Shown one piece after another: positions 36,736-50,200 of a DNA stretch of 64,000 bases. The stretch is from contig CANNZV010000937.1 of NCBI GenBank assembly GCA_947561585.1, positions 1 through 64,000 on the forward strand, written 5' to 3'. The position numbers were made by a program, and so were the translations under genes. Position 1 is the stretch's first letter. Each line of letters begins with the position of its first letter. The notes under the pieces are model-generated. The model did no database searches. It was not told where the DNA came from and saw nothing but the letters and a program-made list of their open reading frames with translations. The stretch comes from Caprella mutica. Taxonomy: Eukaryota; Arthropoda; Malacostraca; Amphipoda; Caprellidae.

Positions 36736-37104
36736 TATAACTAAAGATTAAATCATTATTCGGGAGATCATGACGCTTAAAATTGGAAGGAAACTATTAA
36801 TTCTAGATATCGCTCATTGATTTCAATAACGTCAAAACTCTAAAATCGCTAACGGATTACTATCCCATTAATACTACCTTTTTAACTAAGAAATGTTCAT
36901 TTAAAGTTTTAGACTCAATGCATGATGTTATGATTAATTTATACAAATGAAAATAATTGAAACCCGTCCAGCGAAAAATGAACTATTATGAGATATGCCG
37001 TTTCCTAAATTAATGAGCGATTATGAACATTGAAATTAATGAGCATTTATGAACATTTTTGAGATATGCCTTTATATACTAATGAGCGATATTTGTTTTG
37101 TTTC

Positions 37105-40100
37105 CTACTCCACAGCCATTTTCTCTACCATCCTCTTCACCAGTTCTTGCAGATCGGCTTGTCTCGCATTGGCACAGTCTATCACCTGAAAAAGAAAACA
37201 CTCTTGCAATTTTGTAAAGTATTGGTATGGTGGCCCGGCCCTTCGATGATTATGAAGGACCTAATCAGTCATGTAATTTATGGTGGAGACTAAGATGATT
37301 ATGAATACTCCAATCAATCATGTAATTTATGGTGATTATGAAGAATTATGAGGGAAGATCCCCAACTTAATTTTATCTTTGGAGTAGTTATAAATATGGT
37401 AGACACTTTGAATCATAATAAAATTGAGTAGGGTAAGTGCCAAGTTATTGAACTTTGCCACTTTTTGATCACATAAAAAAGTATATGAAAATTATTATAG
37501 CTCGTTATTTAACTTGCAGGTATCATAGATACCAATTAAAAACGATTGAAATGTTAAAAAAAACTTCTCTCTTATATTTTGATCGAAAATGTTGAACTGC
37601 CCTATAATTTTCAAAACTTACACTACATGGAGTCAAACTAAAAAACAGGAAATAAGATAACTTGTGTTTCATTCAAACATTTCATCAAATGAGTCTATTT
37701 ATCGTACGATTAATTATTGTGCAAGCATAAAATAGAGTTCTTAAATGACTATTATAATTCAAGTACCTCCTCGTGGTTGGCAGTTTCGTCTGTGTCGTAT
37801 TCCAGGATGCATTTGTTGGTAATGAGACTGAAGGCAAAAACTTGGAGACCACATTGATGAGCGACAACTACTTCAGGAACTGTGGACATCCCTACAGCAT
37901 CAACTCCTGCAGAAACGGTTAAATTCAATTAGGGTAAGTTACGAATTATCAGAGGGTTACACAATACACATTTTCGATGGCATGAGAAAGAAATATATTA
38001 TTTGACATTATAACTCGCTATTTTAATTGGTAATGCTTATTTCACCAACCACAGTTTTCGTATTTCCATATTTATTTAACAAATTTATCATTGGGTAACC
38101 AGACCAACTTTAAAATATCTACAAGCATTACATTTAGTAAAGTTTCTTCTTGGAAATGTGAAATTAGTAAGCTATGAAAAAAAATCATTAGAGATAGACT
38201 TTTTTCAGACTGAGCAATCATGCAGGAAGTAATATGTTTTACCAAGGTACTTCAGGAGCTTCAATTCAGCTACAGTTTCATATGTAGGACCACCCAACAT
38301 CAGATAGACTCCTTCCTTGGTGACATTGGACAGACCCATTTCTTCAGTTGTCTTTCGTGCTAGTTGTCGTAGCTTTCTGGACATGCATGAATATACGATT
38401 TATATACAAAGTACATGATGAAAATAAAAAGATTGTATTTATCAGTTGGCTATGGAATTACCTGTCGTATGCGTTATTAAGAGAAGGGAATCGGGGTCCA
38501 AATCTTTCATCATTTCTTCCTCTTAGAGGAGAATCTCCGGCGAAACCCTGAATTGAATTATTTCGAATTTAGATCACACTCATTATGTATTCAAAGTATT
38601 GGATTTTATATATACCTTATTTTTTTATAAATTTCTTACCGGCATGTTAATATGATCCTTGATAATCATGATATCTCCTACTTTGAAATCTGAATTAAGT
38701 CCTCCAGCAGCATTTGTGACAATAATTTTCTGAACACCCATCAGTTTCATCACTCGTACAGGCATGGCTACCTGAGAATAGCATCATTCATTAAATTTGG
38801 TATTTGTATCTGACATTTACTATTTTTCAATAAAACCTCATCACTAATTGAAAAGTTTCGAATTGAATGTGAAAACAAAGTGTTCGTGTTTTGTAGAAAT
38901 GGTAAGTGCTATTTATTTTTGATTTCACTTAATTTTCTATAAAGTTGCAAATAATTTGTATACGTTGACTAAAGTTCATATCATTTTAAATGACACATTT
39001 TTGTAATCATTGTATCATTGATGAATAAAGGACATTCTGAAAAAAACAGTTTCGAACTTTCTAGCTTTCGAAAAACTCAAATTTCATCGTCCTGAAATTG
39101 TCTTCCTATACATTCTTAATTTAACCCACAATGTATTTATAAATAAAGAATTAAAATGTAAATTCCACAATACCTTCCAAAGTGGGTAACCCTCGTAGGC
39201 GTGGAACCTGCCCTGCATGCACACCACGGGTGTCTTATCCAAAAGACCCAGCACTAGTTTGCCAGCATGTCCTTGGACAGTTGACACGGGAAAATTCGGG
39301 ATCTGGGAATAGGACAGTTCATCTTTTTCTTGCAACTGATTAGCGAGTCCGCCTGGAAGAAGAGAGTAAATGTTCATATGATAATTTGTTTATTTGAATT
39401 TATGAATAATATTTCAGCAATAATTTACCTAAGCCTGATCCACAAACTATGCCGATTTTCGGCCGATGCTTGGTGCAGTTGAGTACGAAATCTGCACTTT
39501 CCCTGATCACTTCGTAGCTGAATCTGAATATGGAATTATATTTAGTAACAAATATAGAAGTTGTAACTTGTTTATTATGAAAGTATTAAGGTATATTTAT
39601 GATAAAAAGTACATATTTGAAATAACCTGAATATTTCACAATTTTCCAATTGACGTCCTACATATATTTAGAAATTTACTATGTGGCTTTATAACATCTC
39701 AGTATTTTATATATAGGATACATACAGAACAGTTGATTAGTTAGTTTGGAGATAAATAGGATTTTCTATTTAAATAATAGAAATAAAATGGATGATATGT
39801 AAACCAAAGTGTGTCTTTTCTAATCTATTGTTGCTACCAAATGCTTTATAATATAATTCCATGATATCAAACGTGGCCCTATGTCGATTAAATCAATATC
39901 AATAAAGTCTGTTATTTCTATACATTAGCATGTATTTTCGTACTTATTACTTGCTCTCAAAGATAATAAATATGGTTATTGTTTATAGTAACCATACATT
40001 ATTATGTTTTAAGTCTTTGGAGATAAAAAGATATCAGGCAATAGTATTTCTCTTATCATTTTATACAACCCTTATTGAAGAGGGTGACTTTGCAGTTTTC

Positions 40101-41924
40101 GAAAGAAGGCAATAAACCGTTTTTAGCAAGAGCTATATATTAGTCCATATTTTCCTCTTTAGTTCAGTTATATGATATAAAAATAAGGTCATTGAATTTT
40201 GTTTTCAAAACTTAATTGTATTTATATATTATTTACTTTCTTTAATTAGAACTACATGAGCTTGTTTCTGGTTGGTACACAACTTTCGCGTCATAATATT
40301 TTATATTGTCTGTTTCTGGTTGGTGCACTAATTTTGGATAATAATATTTTATATTTTCTGTTTCTGGTTGGTGCACCAATTTCGCATCATAATATTTTAT
40401 ATTTTCTGTTTCTGGTTGGTGCACCACATTTACACCACAAAAATTTCCATAGGAGGAATGTATCCTATGAACTACTTAACTGATTATTTCAATACTATGT
40501 CAGACTAAATTTCTCACTTTCTTCGAGAATGAATTAGCAATTGTCAGAGAGTTGACAACTTGACTCTATTTCATTATATGAGTTAGGTATCTAAATTTTT
40601 CATTATACCATTTAGGTGTCTAAATATTTTATTATACGAGTTAGGTGAATAATTTCACTCACGGATGTTCTTCTCCAGGCAAGGTATGTTCCAAACACAT
40701 GGATCCACCACCAGACGCTAGGGGCTTCAAGGTGGAGCTCCTGCAATTATTTAAAAGAATAATTATTAACATTAAGGTTCATTTTCATAAAAGGTTTACA
40801 CCAAACATTTAATTCTCATAAATCTGTTGAAGGGTAATTGATAAAATTTGATATCGTCAATATAGTTTCGGTTGTATTCATATTTACATAACCATAACAT
40901 GTATAAGATTGTACATTATAGATAGTAGTAGATATGCTGTTTACATAGAAATATATACAAACGGACAAGTCATATAACCCTGAACTGATAATAGAATCTT
41001 ATTATCCTGTAAAAGTGATACATGATGAAGGACGCAACATCAACCAGTTCATTTGTACCTTTTATATATACAACCTGGTAACTACTTCATATATATCGAT
41101 TTTTGAGAATACGAAGCCATTTCTAGAAATAAATGATTAATTTCATCATGTTAAATGAATTTAACAACAATTGAACCTATTGTCAAAATTCAGCAACTGA
41201 TATTGGAATCACCGATACTATTGATAGTTCACCAATACTACTGGAAACTATATATTTCACCGATACTACTATAGATACTTCACCGATCTATTACACCGAT
41301 AACATCAGTAAATCTCTTTCAGTACATAAAAATCGTGTAGGATGCTAAATCTCTTAGCTTAACAGATTCACATCCTTAAGCTATCCTGAGAAGATTGACT
41401 TTACTTGTTTTTGAAGAATCTAAAGTTAGTTCTAACGTACAGTTTTGTGATCTCAAATTATAATATAGAATTGAAGTCTCTTCTTGTAAATCCTTAAAAA
41501 ATTGTTCGATAATTGTAAATCTAGAAAATTGTTCGAAAAAATCTGGTGTGTGAACATGTATGAAGAAAATCTTCACAGACGATTTAGAGTAAGTTATCCA
41601 TCGGATGGTTTCAAAGTATATAATAAGTTCTATAATAATTATAATATATTATTTGTTTTATACGTGATTCAGAGCTCAACCTGACAGTTCATCATATACA
41701 TAATATGCTGAAATAACTAATACTATATAAAATATATTTCAATTGTTGAGACAAAACAAAAACAGGATGCACGGTTGCTCCTTAGGAAAAAGTATATTGT
41801 CATTTCTCCAATGAATAAATTGGAAGAAATGGGATGTAATAATGATATGTATATATTAAATCAATTATATTAATTAATTGTATGTTACTTACTTTGCATT
41901 TTCTGTTTCAGGATGTGGAGACAT
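37105..41924 (-). CDS. PNP-B: purine nucleoside phosphorylase
   Basis: Nine exons: 41924-41893, 40740-40663, 39523-39429, 39352-39174, 38771-38640, 38547-38462, 38376-38243, 37906-37767 and 37185-37105. All phases agree, giving 318 residues. The start ATG sits in CCAAAATG. The enzyme splits purine nucleosides with phosphate to base and ribose-1-phosphate (purine salvage, cytosol; the family is usually a homotrimer). Residues line up with human PNP at a constant offset of 33: Ser66 in CGSGLGG, His97 in GHAG, Arg117/His119/Tyr121 in [12 protein letters not shown], Phe192, Glu234, Met252, Asn276 and His290. Tyr233 replaces human Phe200. The N-terminus is 33 residues longer, with [11 protein letters not shown] shared with PNP-C. 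A MITE lies in the last intron. Confidence 0.93.
37429..37625. mobile_element. MITE in the last intron of PNP-B
   Basis: It starts TAGGGTAAGTGCCAAGTTAT and has a degraded inverted end containing GATCGAAAATGTTGAACTGC. The centre has GGTATCATAGATACCAATTA. Same family as 35746-35926. Confidence 0.6.
37928..37992. mobile_element. Solo MITE end in PNP-B intron 7
   Basis: AGGGTAAGTTACGAATTATC then ACATTTTCGATGGCATGAGA. One end only. Confidence 0.5.
40256..40440. repeat. About 48-bp tandem repeat, four copies, in PNP-B intron 2
   Basis: TTTCTGGTTGGTGCACCAAT, then TTCGCATCATAATATTTTAT, repeated. The short ORFs on both strands here arise from the repeat. Confidence 0.9.
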
Positions 41925-42005
41925 TTTGGATTGTTATAAATAGAGAAAAAATAAATAAAATGAATGTAGTCTGAAAACGTAGAAATTAATAAAAATTACC
42001 TACTT

Positions 42006-42203
42006 CTAATACAATAAATTGCAGAACTGCTTAATCAGCTTTTTAATACTGATGGTCATTCTATGGCAGATTAGAGAAAATTTGTTCACTATTGAGGCTA
42101 CTTCCTTACTCAGGACACTAAATTCATTATACAGAATTTCATTATAGAGGAGATTTCCTAAATTGTCTTTCATCGACGACGATAATTCGACGATCCGATC
42201 CAA
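42006..42203 (-). mobile_element. Fragment of the pogo-like family
   Basis: The minus-strand frame contains LSKEVASIVNKFSLICHRM, similar to the start of the frame at 35955. ATTTCATTATAGAGGAGAT near 42135 resembles the pogo-like terminus. It lies just upstream of the PNP-B start. Confidence 0.5.
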
Positions 42204-43885
42204 TCAATCGACGATTTGAAATATCGTTGGGATATCTTAGGATAATTACGATAAGTTTCCTCCTTATACATTCTAATTTAAAAAAAATATGTACTCATTA
42301 TTATGTTAATGCTTAAAATAAATAATGCCTTATGAGTCAATACTTTGATCGTTCCTACTGTGATATATAATTCCTATTCTTCAAATCGTTAGCTTTCAAA
42401 GCATCTAACAGACACATTACTGCCTATACCTTTAAAGTCAGAACACACACTGACTCCTTTTCTTATCACCTGCTGTATTTATTGTGTCTCTGGCTCAACA
42501 ACATTTACAACTGTATAACAACATCAACATCAATTAGTTACTAAAGAGTAATTCCTGGTTCAACCATTAGGCCAGATTTGGTATCGTTATTTTAATGTTT
42601 ATTCATCGTCATGGATAACAATGTAAAACTATATTCAGAAAACTTCGGCACAAAATCAATTAGTAATTATAAACAAAATAATTAAAATAGAATATTTTTG
42701 AATGAAATTACAAATAAATGTGGAAAATAAATAAATAAAATGGAAAAAAATTCTAATTTTCAAAATTAATTTTCGTTTATGAAAACCATTTCCCAGATTC
42801 TTAAATATTTGAATTCTGTATATGTACAATGATTTTAACATATAAGATCAACTATATATAGATACATGAACATATTTCAAATTACCAAGACTATGTACAT
42901 TGTACATCAAACTAAACAATAGGTTGTACTTGCAGTATACAAATAATGAAATAAATTTATTTAATGTGTTTGTACACACTAAAAGAATTTAAAAGTAGAT
43001 TTAACTAGTGTACTTATTCAAGCCCTTTAATAAATTATAATTAGGTTATAATAAGCTATTTAGTCGTATTAACCCTTCATGCCTGAAGGTGACATATATG
43101 CCCCTTTCAAGAAGTGAATTTTGGTCGTTTTTCTGTGCATTCTTTAAACGATCGAATAAACAAACTCTTTCATTATTATAGAGCACATGTCAACGCTTAC
43201 ATTAGTTAATTAATCAAGTACGATTGTGATTTTCTTTTAAATAAGAAAATATGAATATTTTTTATTGTTTAATATGCTTTCGTTACCTATATAATTCAAG
43301 GATATCATACAAGAAATCATAAAAATTCTCGTTTTTACGCGCTCAAAGTTTTAGGAATACAGGGTTAAGCGGAGTGGTTGTACTAGGTATTTAGCTGTGT
43401 ATAATTTATCCAAGGCTGCCTGTTGCTACGTACTTATTGATAGGAAGCAACCTATTGCCACACAACAAAATAGAAGAATCACCCAATTAAATAATAAAAC
43501 ACTCATAAAATCTGAGGGAATCAGTATGTTGAAATATATTATATAGATAACATAATACCTTGAGCTTATCTATGTGGATTTAGTGCTTGCACATGTCAAC
43601 CGCATCTGAAATAATAATAAAAGATAATATATATGGTGCATTTCCCTTAACACTTATATTTTATAAATTAGTGCATCAGACTAGCTTTATAAAATGTCTA
43701 AAATGTAAATTAGTTATCAAGTATATTTTTCGAAAGAACGAAAAAAAAAGATATATACAAATTGATACATAAACTATCATAAAACTTTTATGTCAAATTC
43801 CTTGAATTCAATTTATCTCAATATTATAATAGCACCTTTGGTAAGATTGTTAATAGGTATTATTCATTCACTAAAGTCTATTTAC
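42204..43885. other. Intergenic DNA between PNP-B and PNP-C
   Basis: No gene is seen. The promoter of PNP-B should lie just right of 41924, but no confident TATA or initiator could be named. Confidence 0.4.
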
Positions 43886-43889
43886 ATAT

Positions 43890-44090
43890 TAGGTGGGATA
43901 AGCTTATATGTCCTCTCCACTTTAATTTCTTTAATTTCTCTATTCATTAGAACTAAGGTTACTGGTTAAAAAACTGCAAACCATTTGAAATTTGGTTCTG
44001 TATTTTCATCATAATATGTAATTTAAGAAATTCTTATGATTTTTTTTCTACCCTCAGAATTTCAAGCGAAGAGAAACACTGAAAAAATCG
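43890..44090. repeat. Dispersed repeat related to 2391-3310
   Basis: GTCCTCTCCACTTTAATTTC, TCATTAGAACTAAGGTTACT and CAAACCATTTGAAATTTGGT correspond (reverse complement) to 3090-3245. Confidence 0.6.
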
Positions 44091-44433
44091 AAGCAATAAT
44101 AAAACTAGACATATTATAAATATGCCTACCTTGTTCGTTATCTAAATACCATTACCCATAATAGAGATTAGGCACCTAAAAGTGTACCTATGTATAATAT
44201 ACCTAATTTCCATTTCATTTACGATAGCACGTTATAAAGTTAGTCTAGAGTACTTGTTCTTCTATTGAATATTAGAAATGTCGGACAGTGACGGACTGAC
44301 GATTGAGTGTGAATATTTTCTTTAAAAATTAATTACGAAGCGAATACTTGGTCAATTTCTTTTTTTTTTAACTGTGATATGTTATATAATTGAAAGAATT
44401 TCAAGAGAAATTTTAATCTAAATCGGTGAGGAC

Positions 44434-45084
44434 CTTTAAATGCGGGTTTACACGCTATGATAGACTGTAGCGATTTATTGAACACAGAGATCGTAACGAT
44501 TTGTCGGATGATTAAATCTGTTTACATGTAACGATTTTTACTCCAATATTTTTTAGTCTTTACTAACCGCTTATGTAGAGTAATAAACTAACCGTCATGG
44601 AAGATACAATATGGTGGTCTGCAACTAGAATGTGTTTAGTGGAAGATAGATCAAGAATACGGAAATCAATAAAAAAAAGCCCTGAATTGTTAATGGAAGA
44701 CCATGCATGCTTTTTTCATGCTTACAAAAAAGTTCAATGAAATCCAATAAAAACTCATCAGAAGTTTGTCTAGAATTCGCCATCAGTGTTATGAAAAACT
44801 TTATATTTTATTTCAAATTGGTGCTCGCAAACCGAAATTTACACACCTCAACAATCAGTCTGACCTGAGCTATATTGTAACAGTTTCTTGGAACCTTGTT
44901 TACATGTTCAAACTTATCGTTACGATTTTATAAATTTGAGACTGCTGGCACCAACCACACAATCCAATTCCCACTCCAATAAATCGCTACAATCTCCTGT
45001 TTACATGTAATGTTAAATTGTAACAACCTCTTCATTATGATAAATCGCTACAATTTATCGTAGCGTGTAAACGCGCCTTTAAAC
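44434..45084. mobile_element. Harbinger-like element, about 650 bp
   Basis: The left end TTTAAATGCGGGTTTACACG and the reverse complement of the right end TTTAAAGGCGCGTTTACACG match over about 40 bp, including GACTGTAGCGATTTAT. GGGCGCGTTTACA-type ends and a TAA-like target fit PIF/Harbinger. The interior 44597-44740 can be read as MEDTIWWSATRMCL and then SRIRKSI, possibly a remnant of the MADF/Myb-like second protein. No transposase was found. Confidence 0.55.
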
Positions 45085-47290
45085 TTATTTTAAAATGTGA
45101 TTGCATTTATAAGCAGTTATAGTATTCCTGAATTGAGGTAACATTTTATTTTTACCTATGAATCATGTATATTATTTAATAAAAAAGTGGTTTAAATGTG
45201 GTACATATTGTCACAATATTATTTGGGTTTGAAATACTGATAGTGGTATATGTTTGTACCACCTTGACTATGAGTAATATACATAGTGGTACAAATGTGT
45301 TCCAGATTTCATACATAAGAGTAATAACCTTATTTTGCACATTATTTTTTATTGCAAAATTTAATGACTGTTCAGCTATCCATAATAGAGGAACTTTTCT
45401 GTATTTCATTTCATTAGTAGGTTACCTATCTATCAAACTAATTTCAACATTATAGACGAATTGGTGACTAACTACCTATCTAATTGTGTTCCATTGCCAA
45501 AATACCAACCCTTATCATCAAATGGCAATCTGAACAATCTTAATCCTTCTGATAAACGCCAGCTACCTTGAGAGATTGTAAGTAAGGGGAAAGTTACTAT
45601 GTTTTATCTAATATAGATAGAATTTACATGAACTAAATAGTTATAAAAATGTGTATAAAGTTAATTAGGTACCTAGCTATTAACTGTAGCTAAAGACTTA
45701 CTAGGATATAGCCTATGTCCTATAGGCTATAGCTAATTATTACCTATTCAATATGCTTCACTGCATTTTGATCAGTGCTTTGTTAGGTATTTGTTTATTA
45801 GCCTAGAAACTTTTGAATGATCTATAACTTATTAGGTTTTTGGTTAAAATTTGATTAGCATTTAATTTGACTCGATTCACTTCTTCTAAGTGATATTAGG
45901 TTATGCTCCATTTTTCAAAATACGAAATAGCTACTTTTCCAAGATTCTCTGAGAAAAATCAGAGCCCTAATTTAGATATTAGACAAATTTTAAAGCAAAT
46001 CTTGAATGAATCTATATTTTTCCATCAGCCTTCTTGGGACATATTATGAAAATTTAGTTATTTACAATCGTACATTGTAGTTTCAATGAAAAATTACTTC
46101 AGACTAAACTGTACCTACTTACTCGCCAAATAAAATTTTTCATTCCAAGTAGAGTCTCTGAGAACCAAAATACCCAATTATGCAGAATGGAAACTACGTA
46201 AATATTATGTTTTTGGTTATCTGAGTACCTGGATAACCTAGTTATTTAATTACTTAGCAAAATTGCAATTAGTAGTTTTTTCTGGTTGTAGACAATATAA
46301 TTAGCAGCGACGTGATTCATAAATAACTACCTAGTTAATTAGCAAGCTAATACTTCTCACTCAAGTAATAAAGGTGTTCTATCGATTTACAATCATTATT
46401 CATTAGATATATCATTGTTACTACTTTACTTTATTTTTTAACTGTATTAAAATGTAGACCTGTAGGTATTTATATAATTAAATTAATTAAATGTCATTGA
46501 ACAGGTTTCAATTTCACAAGAGATTTCACCATTGCTGATTTCTAACCTGGTACAGATTTCCTTTTAGATTCAGCAATAATGTGTTTATCCTTCACTAAAT
46601 TAAGATTATCTTCATTTTTATACTGTCACCATATAAAATTAAATAATTTTGTTCACATCAAAAGAACATTAAACATCTGTATATTTATTGGCACATAAAT
46701 ACAATAGAATGCTAAAACTTAATGCAGTGAATAGCCAGTTATTATAAATGATATGATAAATGCCACGCACGGAAAACAAGCGTGAAAAGCACGATATTTC
46801 AGCTTAACAAACAAATATTAACTCAAAAAGTTAAAATATACACTCTGAATGATCTAAATTTCATTGAACACAGTAAGATGTAGCTATATAATATATTGAT
46901 TAATCATGAGCAAAACCTGTCCACATATTCTATTCCTTAGTAGTACTTTGATTATTATAGGTACGTTAACTATAAAATTAACAACATTGGTGCTATTGAA
47001 CAATAAGAATATGCACTAAATATTTAAAAATGGATAGAAAAATATAGATATACATATAACTCTATGGATATTGTACCTCTTGCTATTTTTAGAATCATTT
47101 GGAAAGTATACAAAACTTGAAAACCTAATTGTCCACTACTTCTTTCGAACACTATATTTACAATGAATAATTTATCTTACATAGATTTAACAAATCCTCC
47201 AAATTAAATAGTACAAAAAGACACATTTTACACAAATTATCACAAAATCCAAGGCACTTTCTTCGAATCAAGAGAGGGTAGGTTTCACTC
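45085..47290. other. Intergenic DNA downstream of PNP-C
   Basis: No gene is supported. Overlapping short ORFs at 45176-45455 lie in low-complexity AT-rich sequence and show no family. Confidence 0.4.
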
Positions 47291-47294
47291 GACT

Positions 47295-50200
47295 TCATTC
47301 AGACATTTTCACAACCATCCTCCTCACGAGATGCTGGAGATCCTTTTGACGTGCATTGGCGCAGTCTATCACCTAGAAAAAATAGAGAAAAGAAAATTAA
47401 GAACTAATTATTTCAAACTAAGTTTTGATCCCTTCGGTCTTAACAAAATACGAATTTAGTATTTTAACTCCTTGAAACCTCGATTGTGATCCTACGCGCT
47501 AACGAGATTGCTTGGCATCTCTTTCAACAGGTGCCATATGACTCTTACCGTCTGGGAATTTGAATGATTATTATGTTTAAACCTAATTCCATTATAGATC
47601 CAGAAAAAATTGAAACTAGGTATTATTATCAGATGCTGTATATAACTATATCATTATATGTACATATATGTTATCGTGGGCCAAAAGATAGGGGTTTTCA
47701 GAATTTTCATATGGAAAAGTCATAATAAGTTGATACGTTATGAAAAACATAGCACGTCAATTTCTAGACCATTTCTAGATATTTATGAGTTGCCCATAGA
47801 TATTTGAAATGATATTTTCCGATTAAATTTTAAAAATTCTTTTTTTTTTATTATGGAAGAGGTATCATCAGTTAACACGTTATAAAAGAACAAGACATAC
47901 CATATTGCAGATTAATTCGTGATATTTTTGAGTTGCTCCGAGCCCGTTTTTTTTTTTTTGTAAAATATGTTACTATTTTATATTTTCATACAATAAATTA
48001 CTTGAGTAATTTTGTTGTTATTATTGTATGAAAGAAATAATATAAGTCTCAGGATGACTCTGTAATGTATTGGATTTTATATTGAAGCATTTCCCACTAT
48101 ATTCGTATTGCAAAAATTTCGAAACTCGAAGTTTATCAATTATCAAGACACCCACGCAATTCGCATTAGTGAACTTTTTTGAGTTACAACGTTTCCCTAA
48201 ATATTGAAATGTAGGTTTATTAATCAATTGTTAATATTTTGCCTCAATTTCTTTCGAAAATAATACTCTTCATTAAATTCTTCACTGAGCACCAGAGCTC
48301 CCTAAGTATGGAACACTACACTGACTACAGTCTCTAATGCGCTGAAATTCGAACAATTTGGGGTGGTGGGGCTACTGTTAAAACATTATCGTACCAGTCT
48401 GAGTTTTCACAACAGTCCCCTAAATATGTTCATCTCTCTACTGTTAATTTTAAAAAATCACAATGTTTAGAAGAGTGTAATAAAATCATGAAAAATCTTA
48501 CTTTTCTTAAATTTGAATCGCTTGGGAACAACTGTTCATCATGTCAGAATTTGACAATTTTCAGTAGATGTATACCTTTACTTGTCATAGCACCTTTATA
48601 TAACTCTTCCATACGTAATATCTAAAATCTATTCTTTTATCCCTTTTATAAATTCACTGTATTTACCTCATCGTGGTTGGCAGCTTCATCTGTGTCGTAT
48701 TCCAGGATGCATTTGTTGGTAATGAGACTGAAGGCAAAAACTTTCAGGCCGCAATGTCTGGCCACTATAACCTCTGGGACCATGGACATCCCTACAGCAT
48801 CAACACCTGAAAATTAAAAACAAATGATTATAATGAAAGACATTGAACGTTCTAAATAATTATAGATATAATAACGAAGTGACATAATTGAGATATTCTC
48901 AGTTTATAATTTTCTCACCCAAAGTTCGAAGAAGCTTCAGTTCAGCAACTGTTTCGTAGGTGGGCCCACCCAGCATCACGTACACTCCTTCTTTGATGAA
49001 TTCAGACATTCCTATCTCACTCGCTGTCTTCTTGGCGAGTGCACGCAAATCCCTTAGATTATTAAAAAATCGTTATATCAATTGAAAAGAACAAAACAAA
49101 TCAATACTACGAGAATTTAGCCAAATATTGAAATATCAACCAACAATTAGAAATCAGAATAGCTGACATTTTCAGTCAAACTTACCTGTCGTAAGCGTTA
49201 TTCAGAGATGGGAACCTGGGTCCAAATCTTTCGTCGTTCCGTCCTCTCAGTGGTGAATCTCCAGCAAAACCCTATATGATCAAATTTGTTTTATTCTGTA
49301 TCCTTATCTAACCTAATTTTCCACAATAAATCAGATTAGTAAACTGGTTAAATTTACTAACCGGTAGATTCACGTGGTCTTTTGTAAGCATGATATCCCC
49401 GACTTTGAAGTCTTTGTTCAGTCCTCCAGCAGCCGTTGTAACTATTATCTGTTCAACACCCATCAGCTTCATCACTCGGACTGGCATAGCAACCTGAACA
49501 TCGAGGAGGAATATTTATTTTTTCAAAAAGGTTACCAAGATTTTAACGAAAAATATCAATCACTTGTGAATTTTCAAAATTAAAAAAAAATGCGAGCTAG
49601 TTTATCCAACTTGAATAATTTGTGCACTAAATTCAACAGAGTTATTGTTACTATGTGAGTTTACCTTCCAAAGAGGGTAACCTTCATAGGCATGGAATCT
49701 GCCCTGCATGCACACGACAGGCAGGTTCTCCAGGAGACCCAGCACTAGTTTGCCAGCATGTCCTTGAACAGTGGAGATGGGAAAATTGGGAATTTCGGAA
49801 TAGGGCAGCTCATCCTTATTCTCCAACAGACTCGCGAGTCCTCCTGAAAATCGCAAGGTGATTAATTAGATTAATTATATTACTAACTATAATAAATATT
49901 TTTCCTACTTTGAATGGATCTCACCTAGGCCAGAACCGCAAATGATTCCTATTTTAGGTCTGTGCTCAGTTTTGCTCAGGACAAATTCAGTGCTCTCGCT
50001 GATGACTTCGTAACTGAACCTGAATAAAAAAGAGTAATCAGTTCATTTTATTCTCTACTATAGTCTCATTTGTTCAAAACATTTAATGACCAATCACACA
50101 TTAATAAGTATATTGCTAATCTATAATCATTAAGTGATTAACAATGTGAGAATTGTGATATTTGCATTGTTTCATAATTGATATCTTCACAATCCAAATA

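Noticed and set aside
37066..37293. Plus-strand ORF of 75 codons
   Set aside because: Antisense to the last exon of PNP-B.
40242..40483. ORFs repeating MSLFLVG or [11 protein letters not shown]
   Set aside because: Arise from a 48-bp tandem repeat inside PNP-B intron 2.
45176..45455. Pair of overlapping hydrophobic ORFs
   Set aside because: AT-rich sequence, opposite strands open at once, no domain or splice evidence.
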